From positions 4,848,969 to 4,912,968 of the forward strand of contig OX155980.1 of the NCBI GenBank assembly GCA_944548615.1: a stretch of 64,000 bases of DNA, read 5' to 3'. The notes under the pieces were generated by a model, which was not told the origin of the DNA, did no database searches, and worked only from the letters and a program-made list of their open reading frames with translations. Below are positions 22,111 to 34,769 of the stretch, in pieces (within the stretch, counting starts at the first letter, position 1; each line of letters opens with the position of its first letter). This DNA comes from Micropterix aruncella. Lineage: Eukaryota > Arthropoda > Insecta > Lepidoptera > Micropterigidae. Both the position numbers and the translations under genes were made by a program.

Positions 22111-23917
22111 ATGTTTTTCCTTTGTGTGTTAAATAGATGTAAAAGTATATAGAACAATTTATTTACTGACAAATAACACACTCATCTTCAATATAATGGT
22201 CATATATGCTGTACAGAAAGCAGTTAGAACACCAAAATAGGTTTAGATTCAATAGTAACTTAACGTTTTCTCGAGTACATATGAAGCGAATGGGTCTATT
22301 AATTATCGTTAGTAACTTATATTATAGTAATCCACAACCATTGCAGCTTTCAGATAACACAAAGTGTGTGTGAGTCCAAGGCCATTTTTCATATTAGTCA
22401 GCACGAGTAAACGCAATTCATTTCTGGTCAAAAAATAGTCCACATCAACAAACACAACCATCCTGAAAACATGCAAATAAAAAGAATGTCCAGGCTTGAA
22501 AGATTTAGAAACATATAGTGAGCTCGCGAACTCTAATTTGATTCAACATGGCGGTGAGTTAGTCTTGACCAAACGTATTATGAGCGCCATTTTACCTATA
22601 GCAGTCTCATAAAGGCAATGATGAAGAGCGATTTTTGGAACATGGCGAATATGTTAAAGAAACCATAAAAGCCCATGATATTATTTTTACAATAACTTAT
22701 CAAATTTGTAAATTTCTGTAAGGGCGTTAAGAAATTAAGCTAATACGGTACACTTTTACAGTAAAAATGACTTTGCCACAAGTTTACTCACTTAATACTG
22801 GCTAAGAATTTTATAATTAATAATGAAAAATGACTTACGTAACGTACTAACTGAAACAATAATTATCAATTTATAATCAATCCAAACTGGAACAAAAAAC
22901 GATGACGGCTCTAGCAAGCTGACCGGCCGGTTTCTAAAATGTATACTAATAACTAAAAACCAAGTACGTTACTAGCTCATTATCAGCAGGATTACTCTCG
23001 AAAAGAACTAGACACAGATAATTATACGATCACTAGTACCTGTAACTGTCTTAGGCGTACTACTGCAAGATAGTTATAGGATTAAGCAACATTCTGTTAG
23101 CTTATTATAAGAGCGTTACAAGTGTTGTTGTGCTCCTATAAGTGCGCCCAAATCCAGGCTTGTAAGCTATTAGAAGACTGTTATAGGAGTATCGAAAAGT
23201 AGTCTTGAAGACAGTTATAAGAAACTATTTTGCTAGTTGGGATATGCTTCTAGGTCCTAGAATAGTAATTTTCTGGTTTTAAATTTTACCTAAGGTTATA
23301 CTTAAGTTTTTTATTATGCAAATAGCTCCTAGGGCTAAACAGTTATTCAAAAAGCTAAATGGGCTTCCAAAGGAGTATACAATAACGTTATGCTTGCTTA
23401 GAAATCCGACTTAAAAGTTCTGAGAGCTTCTGGTTTTAAAAAGGTTCTCCTTTGGTTATATTTTGGCACTCCACATTGTAAAGCATGTCTAGTTGGTCTT
23501 ACACGCAACCTAAGAATGACCTATTCAGAACCACATTTCGCCAATACTCTTAAGCATGATTTAAAACCTTCGTAGGGCTTTTAGATTTTCTCGCTAACCA
23601 TTCTCAGTCTTTTTTGCTTGAACTAAGACCAATTGTAATTTTCATATACCTTTTGACATTCAATAAGATAAGTTCTAGTCTAAACGCGCATTGTGGGTTT
23701 TATTTATGCTTTTTGTATTTCTGTAACACCACTTTGCAACCTTGTGGGCTTCGCGTGTGCATAATCAAAACTAACATTATTATCAAGTAAAATATACAGG
23801 ATGTCCTGGCACAGGATGGTCAGCAGTGGCAATTTCAAACAGAAAGTAAAAAACAATACTGAGAGAATCAACAAAGAAAAGGTATCTTATATTCCATCGT
23901 AACTATTAACACCCCTC

Positions 23918-25127
23918 TTAGGGTTCCGTACCTTAAAAGACAAAAGAAAATCGGTGACGCGCACTCATTTAAGGTAGATTTCTTTAGCCGGCAGCTATTT
24001 TGAAACAAGACAGCAAATCGAAGCAATGATGTCGATCTGTTCATAGAAAGCATTTTATAGTCATTCAATCGCGTTAGCTATATAGCGCACGGACGAAGCA
24101 CATAGTAGAGCGAGAAACACATATTTACCGATGCATTGCGGGGTGCTTCGTCGAGGGAAGAGATACATGTATTATTTGATATATACATGTTACAAAAATA
24201 CATAAACCATAAATACTCAGGCATTTTACACATGTGTGTCATAAACAATGGCTCTCATTTTAAATGCGAAAATTTTACCGGTGTTTGAGCGGCCGCCCTT
24301 TTAAAACGAGAGAGCGGATTGAAAAATAGTTTGAAATAAAATGTAGGTGTTAACAAGAGCTTTCCTTGGATCTATGGTTCGTTTGGATCTATGATTCTTA
24401 ATATATGTTATTTTTTTAAAATTTGAGCGACCGCTATTTTGAAACAAGATGGCGGATCTCGTTCTTCTACGAACTTATTCAAGGTATTGGGCCAATACAT
24501 TTTTGTGTTGTTTCATTTTGATCGGTTTAGAAATTCGACCTCTATCTTATTTCATAGGAAGTGTTCTATCCCGTATAGGAACGAAGGGTGGTTTTAGGGT
24601 CTGGCAGTCTTAATCGACGAAGATATGATGAAATTTTCATCAGTTGCTAACACACGACCCATTGCAATAGGTATATTTTTAAGAAATCTACCTAAAAAGC
24701 AGGTAGGTTGAGTTGGTGACTCTCTGTCTCTCTCGTGTATCTCTGTCTGTCTGTTTGTCACAGCTTATTTTCTCCGCATCTACTAAAAACAACGTCTCCT
24801 ACTACTACATAACCGAATTTCGATTTTGGGGGTCAATTTTAGAGGACAAATCAGAAAATTTAAGAATAATAAGTCCAACGTGTTACATATCAATGGGAAG
24901 GGCTCGTTATAAGGAATACACATATAATATTTTATTATTTTAAATTACATATTTAAAAAGATATCAAGAGAATACAAAAATCGAGCATCCCCCCCCCCCT
25001 TCTTATCTCCGAAACTACTGACTAAAATTTTAAAAAAAATATAATATAGGGACTCTCTTATAGTTTACATGAAAACGTAAACAAAAGTCCTATAGTTCTC
25101 ATGGAAAAGTAAATGGTACAGAACCCT
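23918..25127. repeat. Lepidopteran 'GGGTTCCGTACC' dispersed repeat
   Basis: The left sequence TTAGGGTTCCGTACC (23918-23932) is mirrored by GGTACAGAACCCT (25115-25127). The interior has the tct(g)-rich motif ctgtctgtctgtttgtcac near 24743 and phrases such as tttgaaacaagatggcgg. I know repeats with these ends and this ctgtctgt block from moth and butterfly genomes. No coding capacity. It lies inside the outer transposon. Confidence 0.6.
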
Positions 25128-26580
25128 CTCCATACAGGCTTCCACTTGACCAGTTTTTTTACTTCCACTTAACTATTTTATGTCACAATAAATTTTACGG
25201 TAGGTACCTACGTAGTTTTTGAGTTTATTACATATTCAATAAAATAGCATTAATTTTTGGATCTAGTATTGCAGTTTTTTTATATTTTACTACTTAATAT
25301 CTTGTGTTCGTAACTAGATTTAAGACAGGATGATGATCTAATTGTAATGTATAGATTCATCGTAATTAGGTTTAAAACCTTAAGTAGGTACTCAACTTGT
25401 TCAATAAATCCGTACGTAAGTGAACATCCTGTAGGTATGTACAAAATCACTATTTTCTCAGTGTTATCCGCACGCAGTTTAGACAAGCACGCTTTGGACA
25501 GTGACTGAATGCTGGGCCGCAAAAAGTTGTTTATTTGACCAATCTGGCTTATCGCAGACTAATAAGCCCTGAAACAAAGCCAATTTGAATATACAAAAAC
25601 TAATTAAACCTTGGTCTTACCAGAAAGCCCTGATTTAGCCCTTAAATATACCAGTTGTTCTTAGTTTAGCATATTGAAATTCCTTTTGCGCATTTTGAAG
25701 TCCAAAAGGACTTAGGCTAGGGCTTGTTTGTCATAAATTTGTTAAATCCCAAACTATCAGGTTCTCGAACAAAGTCCGCCATTTTTCGGTATTTGGAATG
25801 TTAATTTATTATAACTATAATTACATTTTCTTATTAAAGTAAGGCTTGAATTTCATTTCGGTGTTACACTTTTGTATTTGGAAAATAGTTCAAAGCGTTT
25901 GACCTTTTCTCACATATAATTTTAAAATAACATCAATAGTTTATAATATCTAAAGCATATTATATCATGTTATTGGGAGGGCCCGTGAATTTTACAGAGG
26001 TATTATGGCACATTTCATCAATAAACTAACCGTCGCAATGAAATTGACATAACAACAGGCAATAACAGCATTATCTGTAACAATTTGTGTACGAAATAGT
26101 AAATCGCCATGTTATATTCATTAGTCATCTTCCATTTTATTATTCCAATGTCAGGATAAAGTGCAAACTATATTCAGAACCAAAGCAAACCTAAACTAAC
26201 TTTAACAAGCCCAAGGAGACGTACTTTGTATTTTCGTAATCTCTTATAACTTTTTCAAAGCTTGAATCTAGCTAACAAGATTATTTCAATGCCAAATCCG
26301 GGCTTATTCAAGGCTTGTACGTTAGTCCTGAGTAGTCTTTGCAAGACCTTACAGGTTCTGAGAGAGTTATAATTAGTTTTTGGGATTTGCTAATTGCTCC
26401 TGAAATCATAAGGCCAAAACGTTATGCGGAGGTTCTGTAGGTCGGGCCCTTTTAGGCTACAGAACGGTTTAATAAGGTTATTTTAACGTTGTCATGACGA
26501 GTTGTCCAGAATCTCGCGTTGTCCTCGAAAGGTTCTAGAACCTGCTCAAAACCTTTTTAGAACCTGAAATGTTACTTGGG

Positions 26581-27214
26581 AGGGAAATGCTTTACGGATG
26601 AAAGTCAAGTTTTGGAAATCTCAATTTTAGGAATTTTAATACATGCGATGTCTGCTGTTCACAAAACAACTAATATTGGAAAATTACAAGGTCTTCTAAG
26701 TCAACGTACTGAATTTTTCGCAATGTTCTATTCAATGCATATTTTTTCTTTAGTTTTTCCGCTGCCTTTTCGCATTTCCTTCTGTTTCATGTTTTTAATG
26801 ATACCTATACATTTGAATTTTATGGAACAGTCATCGGAAGATTGTATATGGAATACTTACGTTAGTGTAATATAAGGTAATATGTATGTATAATTTATGT
26901 TAGTATAAGAAATTATTAAATTGTGGCGAGTGACGAGTATTTTTTTACAATGGGGCTCATTGAAAAGAACCCGGCCACCCGTAAGATAACTATCGTTAGA
27001 TATCAAGGTGGGACGTTACCGCAAATGCATACCATTACAAGTTGAAGAAAAAATGGTTTTGTCACCCCAAGACACTCCCTGCGAATAGCCGGGGATTTAT
27101 TTATAAAACGCAATGAAAATTTGAATTTAGAAAGCTTTATCTCATTAAATTTATATATCCAGGGGGGAGGGGGGGGGGGGGGGAAGTCAAAATTTATACA
27201 TCAAACTTTCGAAT
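26581..27214. other. Host-like flank, no gene recognised
   Basis: A 99-codon plus-strand frame (26576-26875) crosses the transposon boundary, so its start is not biological, and it shows no known motif. A poly(G) run lies near 27162-27183. Confidence 0.4.
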
Positions 27215-27792
27215 ATTTTTAAGCTATTGCATAGCTTTTATCGCGGGCGCCAGCGCGGCGACCGAATGAAGAAATTTCTTAACGAAAATTAATGATTTTA
27301 AACTGATAATTACGTTTAAACGAGTACTGCTTACGATTCGAAAAAAATATATGTTAAACAAGAACATTTTCCTAATATTCTTAGCTTTGAATATTTTAGA
27401 TTTTGTGTATATTACATAGTGTAATTAATTTGGGAAATTAGGTCTAACCAAACAAAAAAACGACTACTACGCAAATACTATCTGGCGTCTTATTATGAAA
27501 CCTGCTCCATTTTAAAGATAATTTAATTATCTATCTTTTTATTTACGAGTTTTTTCGAATAATCCGGTTTTTTTGCTTTATCGAATAAAAAATTCGTGCA
27601 CGGCGCTCTATCGGAAGACGTTTAAATTATTCCGAATCATTTGCTACCTCAGCCGCAAATGATTCGGAATAATTTCAACGTTTTCCGATACAGCGCAGTT
27701 ATCTGATATCAGAAAAAAAAAAAAATAATTGTTAATAATGCTATGCAATAGCTTTACCGCGGCAGTCCCCGAGTGCCACACGTATTTTTTTT
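27215..27792 (+). mobile_element. Family C hairpin element, copy 3
   Basis: Complete at both ends. The segment between the hairpin and the right end is shortened compared with other copies: the aaataaataattataattgcat part is partly deleted near 27725. Confidence 0.85.
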
Positions 27793-28427
27793 TCGCGTTT
27801 ACAATACTTTACTTTTTTGTCGGTTAGGTAACGTAAAACATAGAACGCGTACAACTAAAATTAGTTAACCAACGGAAAACCCTATACATATCTGTTTTGC
27901 AGTCATGTGTGCCACCATCTTCACAGATTCCATATGTCTCTCTATTTATCTCCGCCTCTCGCCAAATCAACACGTTCTTTAACCCTTTATCATAAAACAT
28001 CAAGAATGTTTTTAATTTGGACATGACAGATGGTTCTGTCGATATTTCCAAGGAAAAAAATGTTTAAAGATTTAACGAACTATATACAATATGCATTCGA
28101 GACAGCACGACAATGAACATACAAGATTTGTTTGCTTTGCTTTTTTTATGGAAAAAATGTATTTTTGAATATTATTTGTACCGACGATTATTCTACATGA
28201 AAAACTGTTTTGAAGCCTATCTACAACTTTTGCTGATTTAGGCCTTTATACTAAAAAATGGTCTAAATATCCGAAATTTGAACATGAAATACTCTTTTCC
28301 TCAGTGAGCATGGCCCGAATCAAAAAGTTCTAGATTAATTTTAATTTATTTAGTTAATCTTATCTATACAAACTTGCCTCATATGCAAAAATATTGTTTT
28401 TTACAGTAAATGGCTAAACCACATATA
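27793..28427. other. AT-rich, no gene recognised
   Basis: A 75-codon minus-strand frame (27824-28051) has no recognisable motif. Nothing else is visible. Confidence 0.4.
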
Positions 28428-28587
28428 TTTTTACAAGCTTTTATTTACCTTGCAATGTTTCTTAGTTTGTTTAGGTCAAATATTGCAAGCTGAATTAGAA
28501 CCACTTCCAATTGCCCTATAAAATTGAAATTTTACATGTTGGTTCAGTTCCGATGACAATGTATTTTTATGGTAAGCATGATCTGAT

Positions 28588-28990
28588 TGGCTCCCGGATG
28601 GCTCCCCAACCCAGGATTGGCTCCCGATGAGGGTACTCCTCAAGGTCAACAGCACGGGCACGAAATTTTGTATACGCATCTAATTATGATAGTCCGAAGA
28701 TTCACTGTGACAGGGCTTCTTCACCCAGAATTAGCTTCCAACGGTCAACAACACAGAAACGATTTTTTTGACACGCATTCAATTATGACAGCACGTTCTA
28801 AGTTTCATCATGGATGCTGCAGCCATGATTGGCAGCGACGAGGGGCTCTTTAACGCTCAACAGCACAGACACGAAATTTTGTATACCGTTCTAAGTTTTA
28901 CCGTGACAGGACTGCTGCGCACAGTAATGGCCTCCAACGAGGGGACTCCTCAACGGTCAACAGCACAGACACGAAATTTTGTATACCTAT
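28588..28990. repeat. Left-arm minisatellite of the foldback element
   Basis: Irregular units of about 100-130 bp contain the phrases ggctcccgatgagggtactc, ggtcaacagcac, acgaaattttgtatac and ttctaagttt. Three to four units are recognisable, with indels. The apparent short frames in it follow the repeat and are not genes. Confidence 0.75.
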
Positions 28991-29142
28991 TCAATTTTTA
29001 AAGCCTTAGAAATAAACAGACTTGGAAACATTTCCAGTAAAAACGACAAGAAAAAAACAAAATTAGTAGTAAAAATACATTTTTAAAAATAATATTTTAT
29101 TAAAATGTTCCGAAAAGAAGAAAATAAAGTTTTAGGCAAATC

Positions 29143-30712
29143 AAACCCATCATTTTGTTACATTATACAATTTTATATGATATAAAAGCTTGTCGCGTGA
29201 TTATCCTATAATAATTTCTTTTATATAATATGTTATAAATCATATTAAAACGAACAAACGAAGCTGTAAAACGAAGAAAATAAACTTTGAAGTAAATAGG
29301 TAAATGAAACCCAACATTTTGGTACATTATACAATTTTATATGATATAAAAACTTGTCGCGAGATTCTATAATTATTTCTTTTACATAATATGTTATAAA
29401 TCAAATCCTCTAAAAAGAAGAAAATAAACTTTGAAGAATATAGGTAAATGAAACCCAACATTTTGGTACATTATACAATTTTATATTATATAAAATTGGT
29501 TGCAGGTATCATACAGGTATCTCGACACAATCATTCTAAGTAGTGAGTATTTTTCACAAAAGAAAATAACAGTATAATAAAATGTATGGAACAGTCAAAT
29601 GAAACAATATTTAAACTTTGAAGTAACTATATAAATCGAACCCATCATTTTGTTACATTATACAATTTTATATCATATAAAATTTGTCGCAAGAATATAG
29701 GTATCTCGACACAAGTAATTCCAAGTAGTAGGTATTTTTCACAATATTTACTTAAACGTTAAACTTTGAAGTAAGTGGGTATACTTTGATAAACTTTGAA
29801 TAAATCAAACCCATCATTTTGTTATATTATACAATTTTATATCATATAAAATTTGTTGCAAGAATATAGGTATCTCGACACAAGTAATTCCAAGTAGTAG
29901 GTATTTTTCACAATGTTTACTTAAACGTTAAACTTTGAAGTAAGTGAGTATACTTTGATAAACTTTGAATAAATCAAACACATCATTTTGTTATATTATA
30001 CAATTTTATATCATATAAAATGTGTCGCAAGAATATAGGTATCCCGACACAAGTAATTCCAAGTAGTAGGTATTTTTCCCAATGTTTACTCAAACGTTAA
30101 ACTTTGAAGTAAGTGGGTATACTTTGATAAACTTTGAATAAATCAAACACATCATTTTGTTATATTATACAATTTTATATCATATAAAATTTGTCGCAAG
30201 AATATAGGTATCTCTACACAAGTAATTCCAAGTAGTGGGTATTTTTCCCAATGTTTACTCAAACGTTAAACTTTGAAGTAAGTGGGTATACTTTGATAAA
30301 CTTTGAATAAATCAAACCCATCATTTTGTTATATTATACAATTTTATATCATATAAAATTTGTCGCAAGAATGTAGGTATCTCGACACAAGTAATTCCAA
30401 GTAGTAGGTATTTTTCACAATGTTTACTTAAACGTTAAACTTTGAAGTAAGTGGGTATACTTTGATAAACTTTGAATAAATCAAACACATCATTTTGTTA
30501 TATTATACAATTTTATATCATATAAAATTTGTCGCAAGAATATAGGTATCTCGACATAAGTAATTTCAAGTAGTATGTATTTTTAGAAATGTTTACTTAA
30601 ACGTTAAACTTCAAAGTAAGTGGGTATACTTTGATAAACTTTGAATAAATCAAACACATCATTTTGTTACATTATACAATTTTATACTACATACAATTTG
30701 TCGCAAGAATAT
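29143..30712. repeat. Satellite-like array, 169-bp period
   Basis: The marker catcattttgtta(t/c)attat occurs at 29643, 29812, 29981, 30150, 30319, 30488 and 30657, exactly 169 bp apart each time. Older, diverged units lie to the left (markers near 29148, 29312 and 29456, spacing 144-187). Units on the right differ by only a few bases. The period is close to nucleosome repeat size. Confidence 0.9.
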
Positions 30713-30825
30713 ATCGGCATCTTGACGCAATCAATTCTGAGTAGATAAGCAGTATGTACTTTTCAGAAAAGAAATTAATACAAGAAAATTTCGCGACCAG
30801 CTTCTATCTATACTATCTATACTAA

Positions 30826-31541
30826 TCTATACTAATATTATAAAGAGGTAAAGTTTGTGAGTTTGAAGGAAATAATCTCTGAATCTACTGAACCGATTTT
30901 AATTTTTTTTTACCAATAGAAAGCCACGTTATTTGTGAGTGTCATAGGCTATATATTGAAAAAAAATTAAAAGACTTTTTCGTGGTAGTCGGATTTGCAA
31001 AGTAAGTTGGAGAAAAACGGTCAAATAAGAATGTTTCATACGAACGCTGCCTTAACGATGAGAGATATATGATTAGGTTCTAGAGAAAAGTTCTAGAACT
31101 TGATAATGCCTACAAAAAAGTCAGTGACAGGATATGTTTAACTTTTATATTTAAGTCACAAATAGTAGTTTTTCATATTAAAAAAATAGTTCAAATCGTT
31201 AGGTTATGTTTATTGGTCATATTATCAACAATTATGAATTTATATCAAAATAAGTAAATTTATCGTCTCGAGTGTTTAAAACAAAAGACTTTTCCCTTTT
31301 ACTGCATAAATGGTTAAAGAGATAAGACACTCACAAATAAGACACAAGAAGACACTAACAAATAACGGTAATATAGTCAAATTGGCATGAAAATACATAC
31401 ATACATATGCAGTAAAATTAAAACCCTGCTTTTGGCAGTCAGGAAATAAATCATAGCAATCAGTACTAACCGAACCACACTCATAATTTCATCACAAGTA
31501 AAAAGTTTTACCGCCCAATGAAGTGGGCACGGGTCAGCTAG
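30826..31541 (+). mobile_element. Non-autonomous Helitron of Lep1 type
   Basis: Begins TCTATACTAATATTATAAAG directly after an A and ends GGGTCAGCTAG directly before a T, the A|TC...CTAG|T rule for Helitrons. A short hairpin gccca/tgggc (31513-31528) lies about 13 bp before the end. The 5' sequence and the 3' phrase gggcacgggtcagctagt match what I know of the lepidopteran Lep1 family. It carries no Rep/helicase, so it is non-autonomous. At 716 bp it is inserted in the foldback element's interior. Confidence 0.82.
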
Positions 31542-31845
31542 TATCATATAAAATTGTATAATGTAACAATATGGTGGGTTTGATTTATTTCAAAATTTAT
31601 TTCCTTCTTTTCAGAGCATTTTAATAGAAGCTTTTTTTAAAATGTTTTTTACTAATAATCTTTAAAATTTTCTTACTTATTCATGTAAAGAATTATCCTT
31701 TGGAATTTTGTTGCATTACCTCGATTAAGGCGTATAATAAACAAATGTCTTAAATTTATTTGGGCAAGGGCTACATTTATAAGTGGAAATAATAATCATG
31801 CTCATGTCCAGCTAATCTTTTACCACATAAAAAAGCTGTGAGTAA

Positions 31846-32447
31846 ATTTTTAAGCTATTGCATAGCTTTTATCGCAGGCCTAGGCCAGCGCGACGACCGA
31901 ATGAAGAAATTTCTTAACGAAAATTAATTATTTTAATCTGATAATTACGTCTAAACGTGTACTGCTTACGATTCGAAAAAAATATACGTTAAACAAGAAC
32001 ATTTTCCTAATATTCTTAGCTTTGAATATTTTAGATTTTGTTTTTATTACATAGTGTAATTAATTTGTGAAATTAGGTCTAACCGAACACAAAAACGACT
32101 ACTACGCAAATACTATCTGGCGTATTATTATAAAACCTGCACCATTTTAAAGATAATTTAATTATCTAACTTTTTGTCTACGATTTTTTTCGAATAATTC
32201 GTTTTTTTTGCTTTATCGAATAAAAAATTCGTGCGCGGCACTCTATCGGAAGACGTTTAAATTATTCCGAATCATTTGCTTCCGCAGCCGCAAATGATTC
32301 GGAATAATTTCAACGTTTTCCGATAGAGCGCAGTTATCTGATGTCAGAAAAAATAAAATAAATAAATAATTATAATTGCATAAGTTGTTAAAAATGCTAT
32401 GCAATAGCTTTACCGCGGCAGTCCCCGTGTGCCACACGTATTTTTTT
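31846..32447 (+). mobile_element. Family C hairpin element, copy 4 (best preserved)
   Basis: This copy shows the full plan: 14-bp inverted motif near both ends, the long palindrome at about 32236-32330, and the right end with T tract. It also shows the empty site for the TTAA MITE of copy 1 (gtgtaattaatttg near 32056). It is inserted in the right half of the foldback element. Confidence 0.88.
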
Positions 32448-32619
32448 ATTTTAAATTTAAGTAAAATTTTCATTAATTAAACGCAATTCCCTGAAAATCA
32501 GGCCGACTGTTATGTTTATAGCGTCAGAACTGTCGTAGGTGTGACTTCAGCTTCGTACATACCGGAAATAAGTTAATAGTTTAATACAAGCTTTTATTGA
32601 AATGCTCTGTCCAGTGCCA

Positions 32620-33050
32620 ACCCTAGGTGCAGCCGCCATGTCATAGTAGAACTTAGAACGGGCTCTCATAATTAAATGCTATTCAGAATTTCGTATTTGT
32701 GCTTTTAACCGTTGAGGTCTGAGGAGTCCCCTCGTTGTAAGCCAACCCTGGATACAAAATTTCGTTTCTATTCTGTCGCCCGTTGATGACTCCCCTTATT
32801 GGAAGCCAACCCTGGATGCAGCAGCCCTGTTTCTGTAAAACTTAAAGCGTGCTATCATAATTGAATGAGTATACAAAATTTCGTTTCTGTGCTGTTGACC
32901 GTTGTGGAGTCCCCTCGTCGTGAGGCAGCCATGGGTGCAGCAGCCATGTCATGGCGAAATTTAGAACGGGCTATCATAATTGAATAATATTGTGTGACTG
33001 TGCTGTTGACCATGGATGAGTAGCCTCGCCGGCAGCCGATCCTGTGTGTA
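32620..33050. repeat. Right-arm minisatellite of the foldback element (inverted)
   Basis: Units carry the inverse phrases of the left arm: gagtcccctcgt, gccaaccctgg, caaaatttcgt and aacgggct. Three to four irregular units. Confidence 0.75.
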
Positions 33051-33329
33051 GAATCAGGTCATGCTCACCATAAAAATGCATTGTCATCGGAACTGAACCA
33101 GCAAGTAAACTTTTAACTATATAGGATAGGAGGAAGTAGTTCTAATGCAACTTGCAAGATTTCACTTAAACAAACTAGCATACTAACAAACAAACATATT
33201 AACATACATACGTACTAATAAACTTACAAGGTAAATAAAAGCTTGTAAAAATCGTCATAATGGAGAATAGAACGAATGCTGAATAATTGTCCTTGCAACA
33301 TAGTGCTTGAAGTCTGTGCATATACTAAA

Positions 33330-33475
33330 GATGAGAGGATCGTGATGTTGATGATGATGATGACGATGCGTGTCGCGCGTAATGAATGACGTGTGTGTCG
33401 CTAATGAGGTGATCGTCTGGGCGTCGCGTGCGACGCGACGCCCGGAGCACACGGTGACACAGCCGGCCAATCTTT
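33330..33475. other. CpG-rich patch with a perfect hairpin
   Basis: A short CpG-rich patch within AT-rich DNA holds a perfect palindrome of 11-bp arms with a 3-bp loop (33419-33443, gggcgtcgcgt and its inverse). The 71-codon minus-strand frame across it has no known motif. It may be a host remnant between elements. Confidence 0.5.
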
Positions 33476-33559
33476 AAAAAAATCATTTTTCACGTGTGAC
33501 TTCCCCTAGTAGCAAATGTTAAATTAATCAAACAAAACCCTTTTATAATATGTTTTTGA

Positions 33560-34137
<578 letters not shown>

Positions 34138-34429
34138 AAAATTTATTTATTTAAATAAAATAAAGTGGCCTAAATTTCTAATTTCTTAGTCACACTAATT
34201 AGGCCATGCCCATACTGAGGTAAGCTTATGGATGTTGATGTGTAATAATAATAATAAATATAGCAATATACTTAACCATAATAATAAATAAATGTTTTTA
34301 ATGTATTAAAATAGAAACTACTTCAACTTTACCTGAATGCATTTATTTTAATATAAAGGTTAAATTAACGTGCCCTTGCGTCCCTTATTATTAGTAAATT
34401 AGTTAAAAGAAATGTAGTAATGATTTCGG

Positions 34430-34745
34430 TTTTGATTTCGATTGATTGATTTCGGTCCAACAAGGTATTTGTATACCTACCAAACTTTGAGTCTCTAAGC
34501 CTAATATTTCAAGGATGCTATATGACTAGTGCGCCCGCTAGTGGACTGATTTCAACCACAAACTTCTCAAGTCAATCGGATTAAGCATTTGGCTACTGTC
34601 GTGGAGACTTCAATTCAGACTTCAATCTAGATATGGTCTTAATCGTCTCAGGGAGGCTCAAAATGAATATTTTGGTCGTCATCTCGCAAAAAAAAATGTT
34701 TGTCACTTCACAATTCTTTCCCTTCGGTTTGGTTGGTGGGCAGGG
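34430..34745. repeat. Unclassified dispersed repeat D, copy 1
   Basis: Phrases tccaacaaggtatttgtatac, gtgcgcccgctagtgga, gatttcaaccacaa and ggtttggttggtgggc recur in the same order at 44510-44685 and 45700-45920 with strong divergence. No coding content; class unknown. Confidence 0.55.
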
Positions 34746-34769
34746 TAAGTAAAAGTACGCTTGCACTTG

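Larger units (their letters stand above)
18365..23241 (+). mobile_element. Inner DNA transposon encoding a CACTA/KDZ-like transposase (decayed)
   Basis: Perfect 11-bp inverted termini CCCAACTAGCA (18365-18375) and TGCTAGTTGGG (23231-23241) are flanked by ATAT on both sides (18361-18364 and 23242-23245), read as a 4-bp (or 2-bp) target duplication. Subterminal parts contain many cttata/tataag and cctataac motifs in both orientations, typical of CACTA-like elements. The interior carries the transposase pseudogene 19185-21560. Two internal duplications are present: 18367-18560 again at 18711-18910, and 19001-19130 again at 22520-22650. The superfamily label is my inference from the protein. Confidence 0.75.
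18328..26580. mobile_element. Outer DNA transposon with 14-bp inverted termini
   Basis: CCCAAGTAACATTT at 18328-18341 is matched by its exact inverse AAATGTTACTTGGG at 26567-26580. The flanks are ..tag and agg.., consistent with a 2-bp AG duplication. Subterminal regions carry short inverted motifs such as ctaggtcctag (23249) and aggttctagaacct (26530). Removing the inner transposon (18365-23245 including one target copy) leaves about 3.4 kb without a recognisable transposase, so this element looks non-autonomous. Its ends resemble those of the inner element (CCCAA-C/G-TA-G/A-CA), suggesting the same superfamily. Confidence 0.65.
28428..33251. mobile_element. Foldback-type element with minisatellite-bearing arms
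   Basis: The outer ends pair: TTTTTACAAGCTTTTATTT at 28428 with AAATAAAAGCTTGTAAAAA ending at 33251. Inversion continues inwards through ggttcagttccgatgacaatg (28540) and cattgtcatcggaactgaacc (33085), then through minisatellites in opposite orientation (28588-28990 and 32620-33050), then attaaaatgttccgaaaag (29099) with its diverged inverse near 31605. Long inverted repeats built of tandem repeats are the definition of foldback elements. The interior holds a 169-bp satellite array, a Helitron (30826-31541) and a family C copy (31846-32447). No transposase is seen. A solo arm lies at 47300-47715. Confidence 0.72.

Noticed and set aside
28587..29001. Small plus-strand genes in the foldback arm
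   Set aside because: The frames follow minisatellite units and are not kept between arms.
29643..30712. CRISPR array
   Set aside because: Regular spacing, but whole 169-bp units are conserved with no unique spacers, and the genome is eukaryotic.
33330..33360. tgatgatgatgatga run as coding poly-Asp/His repeat
   Set aside because: Short trinucleotide run inside a frame without other support.
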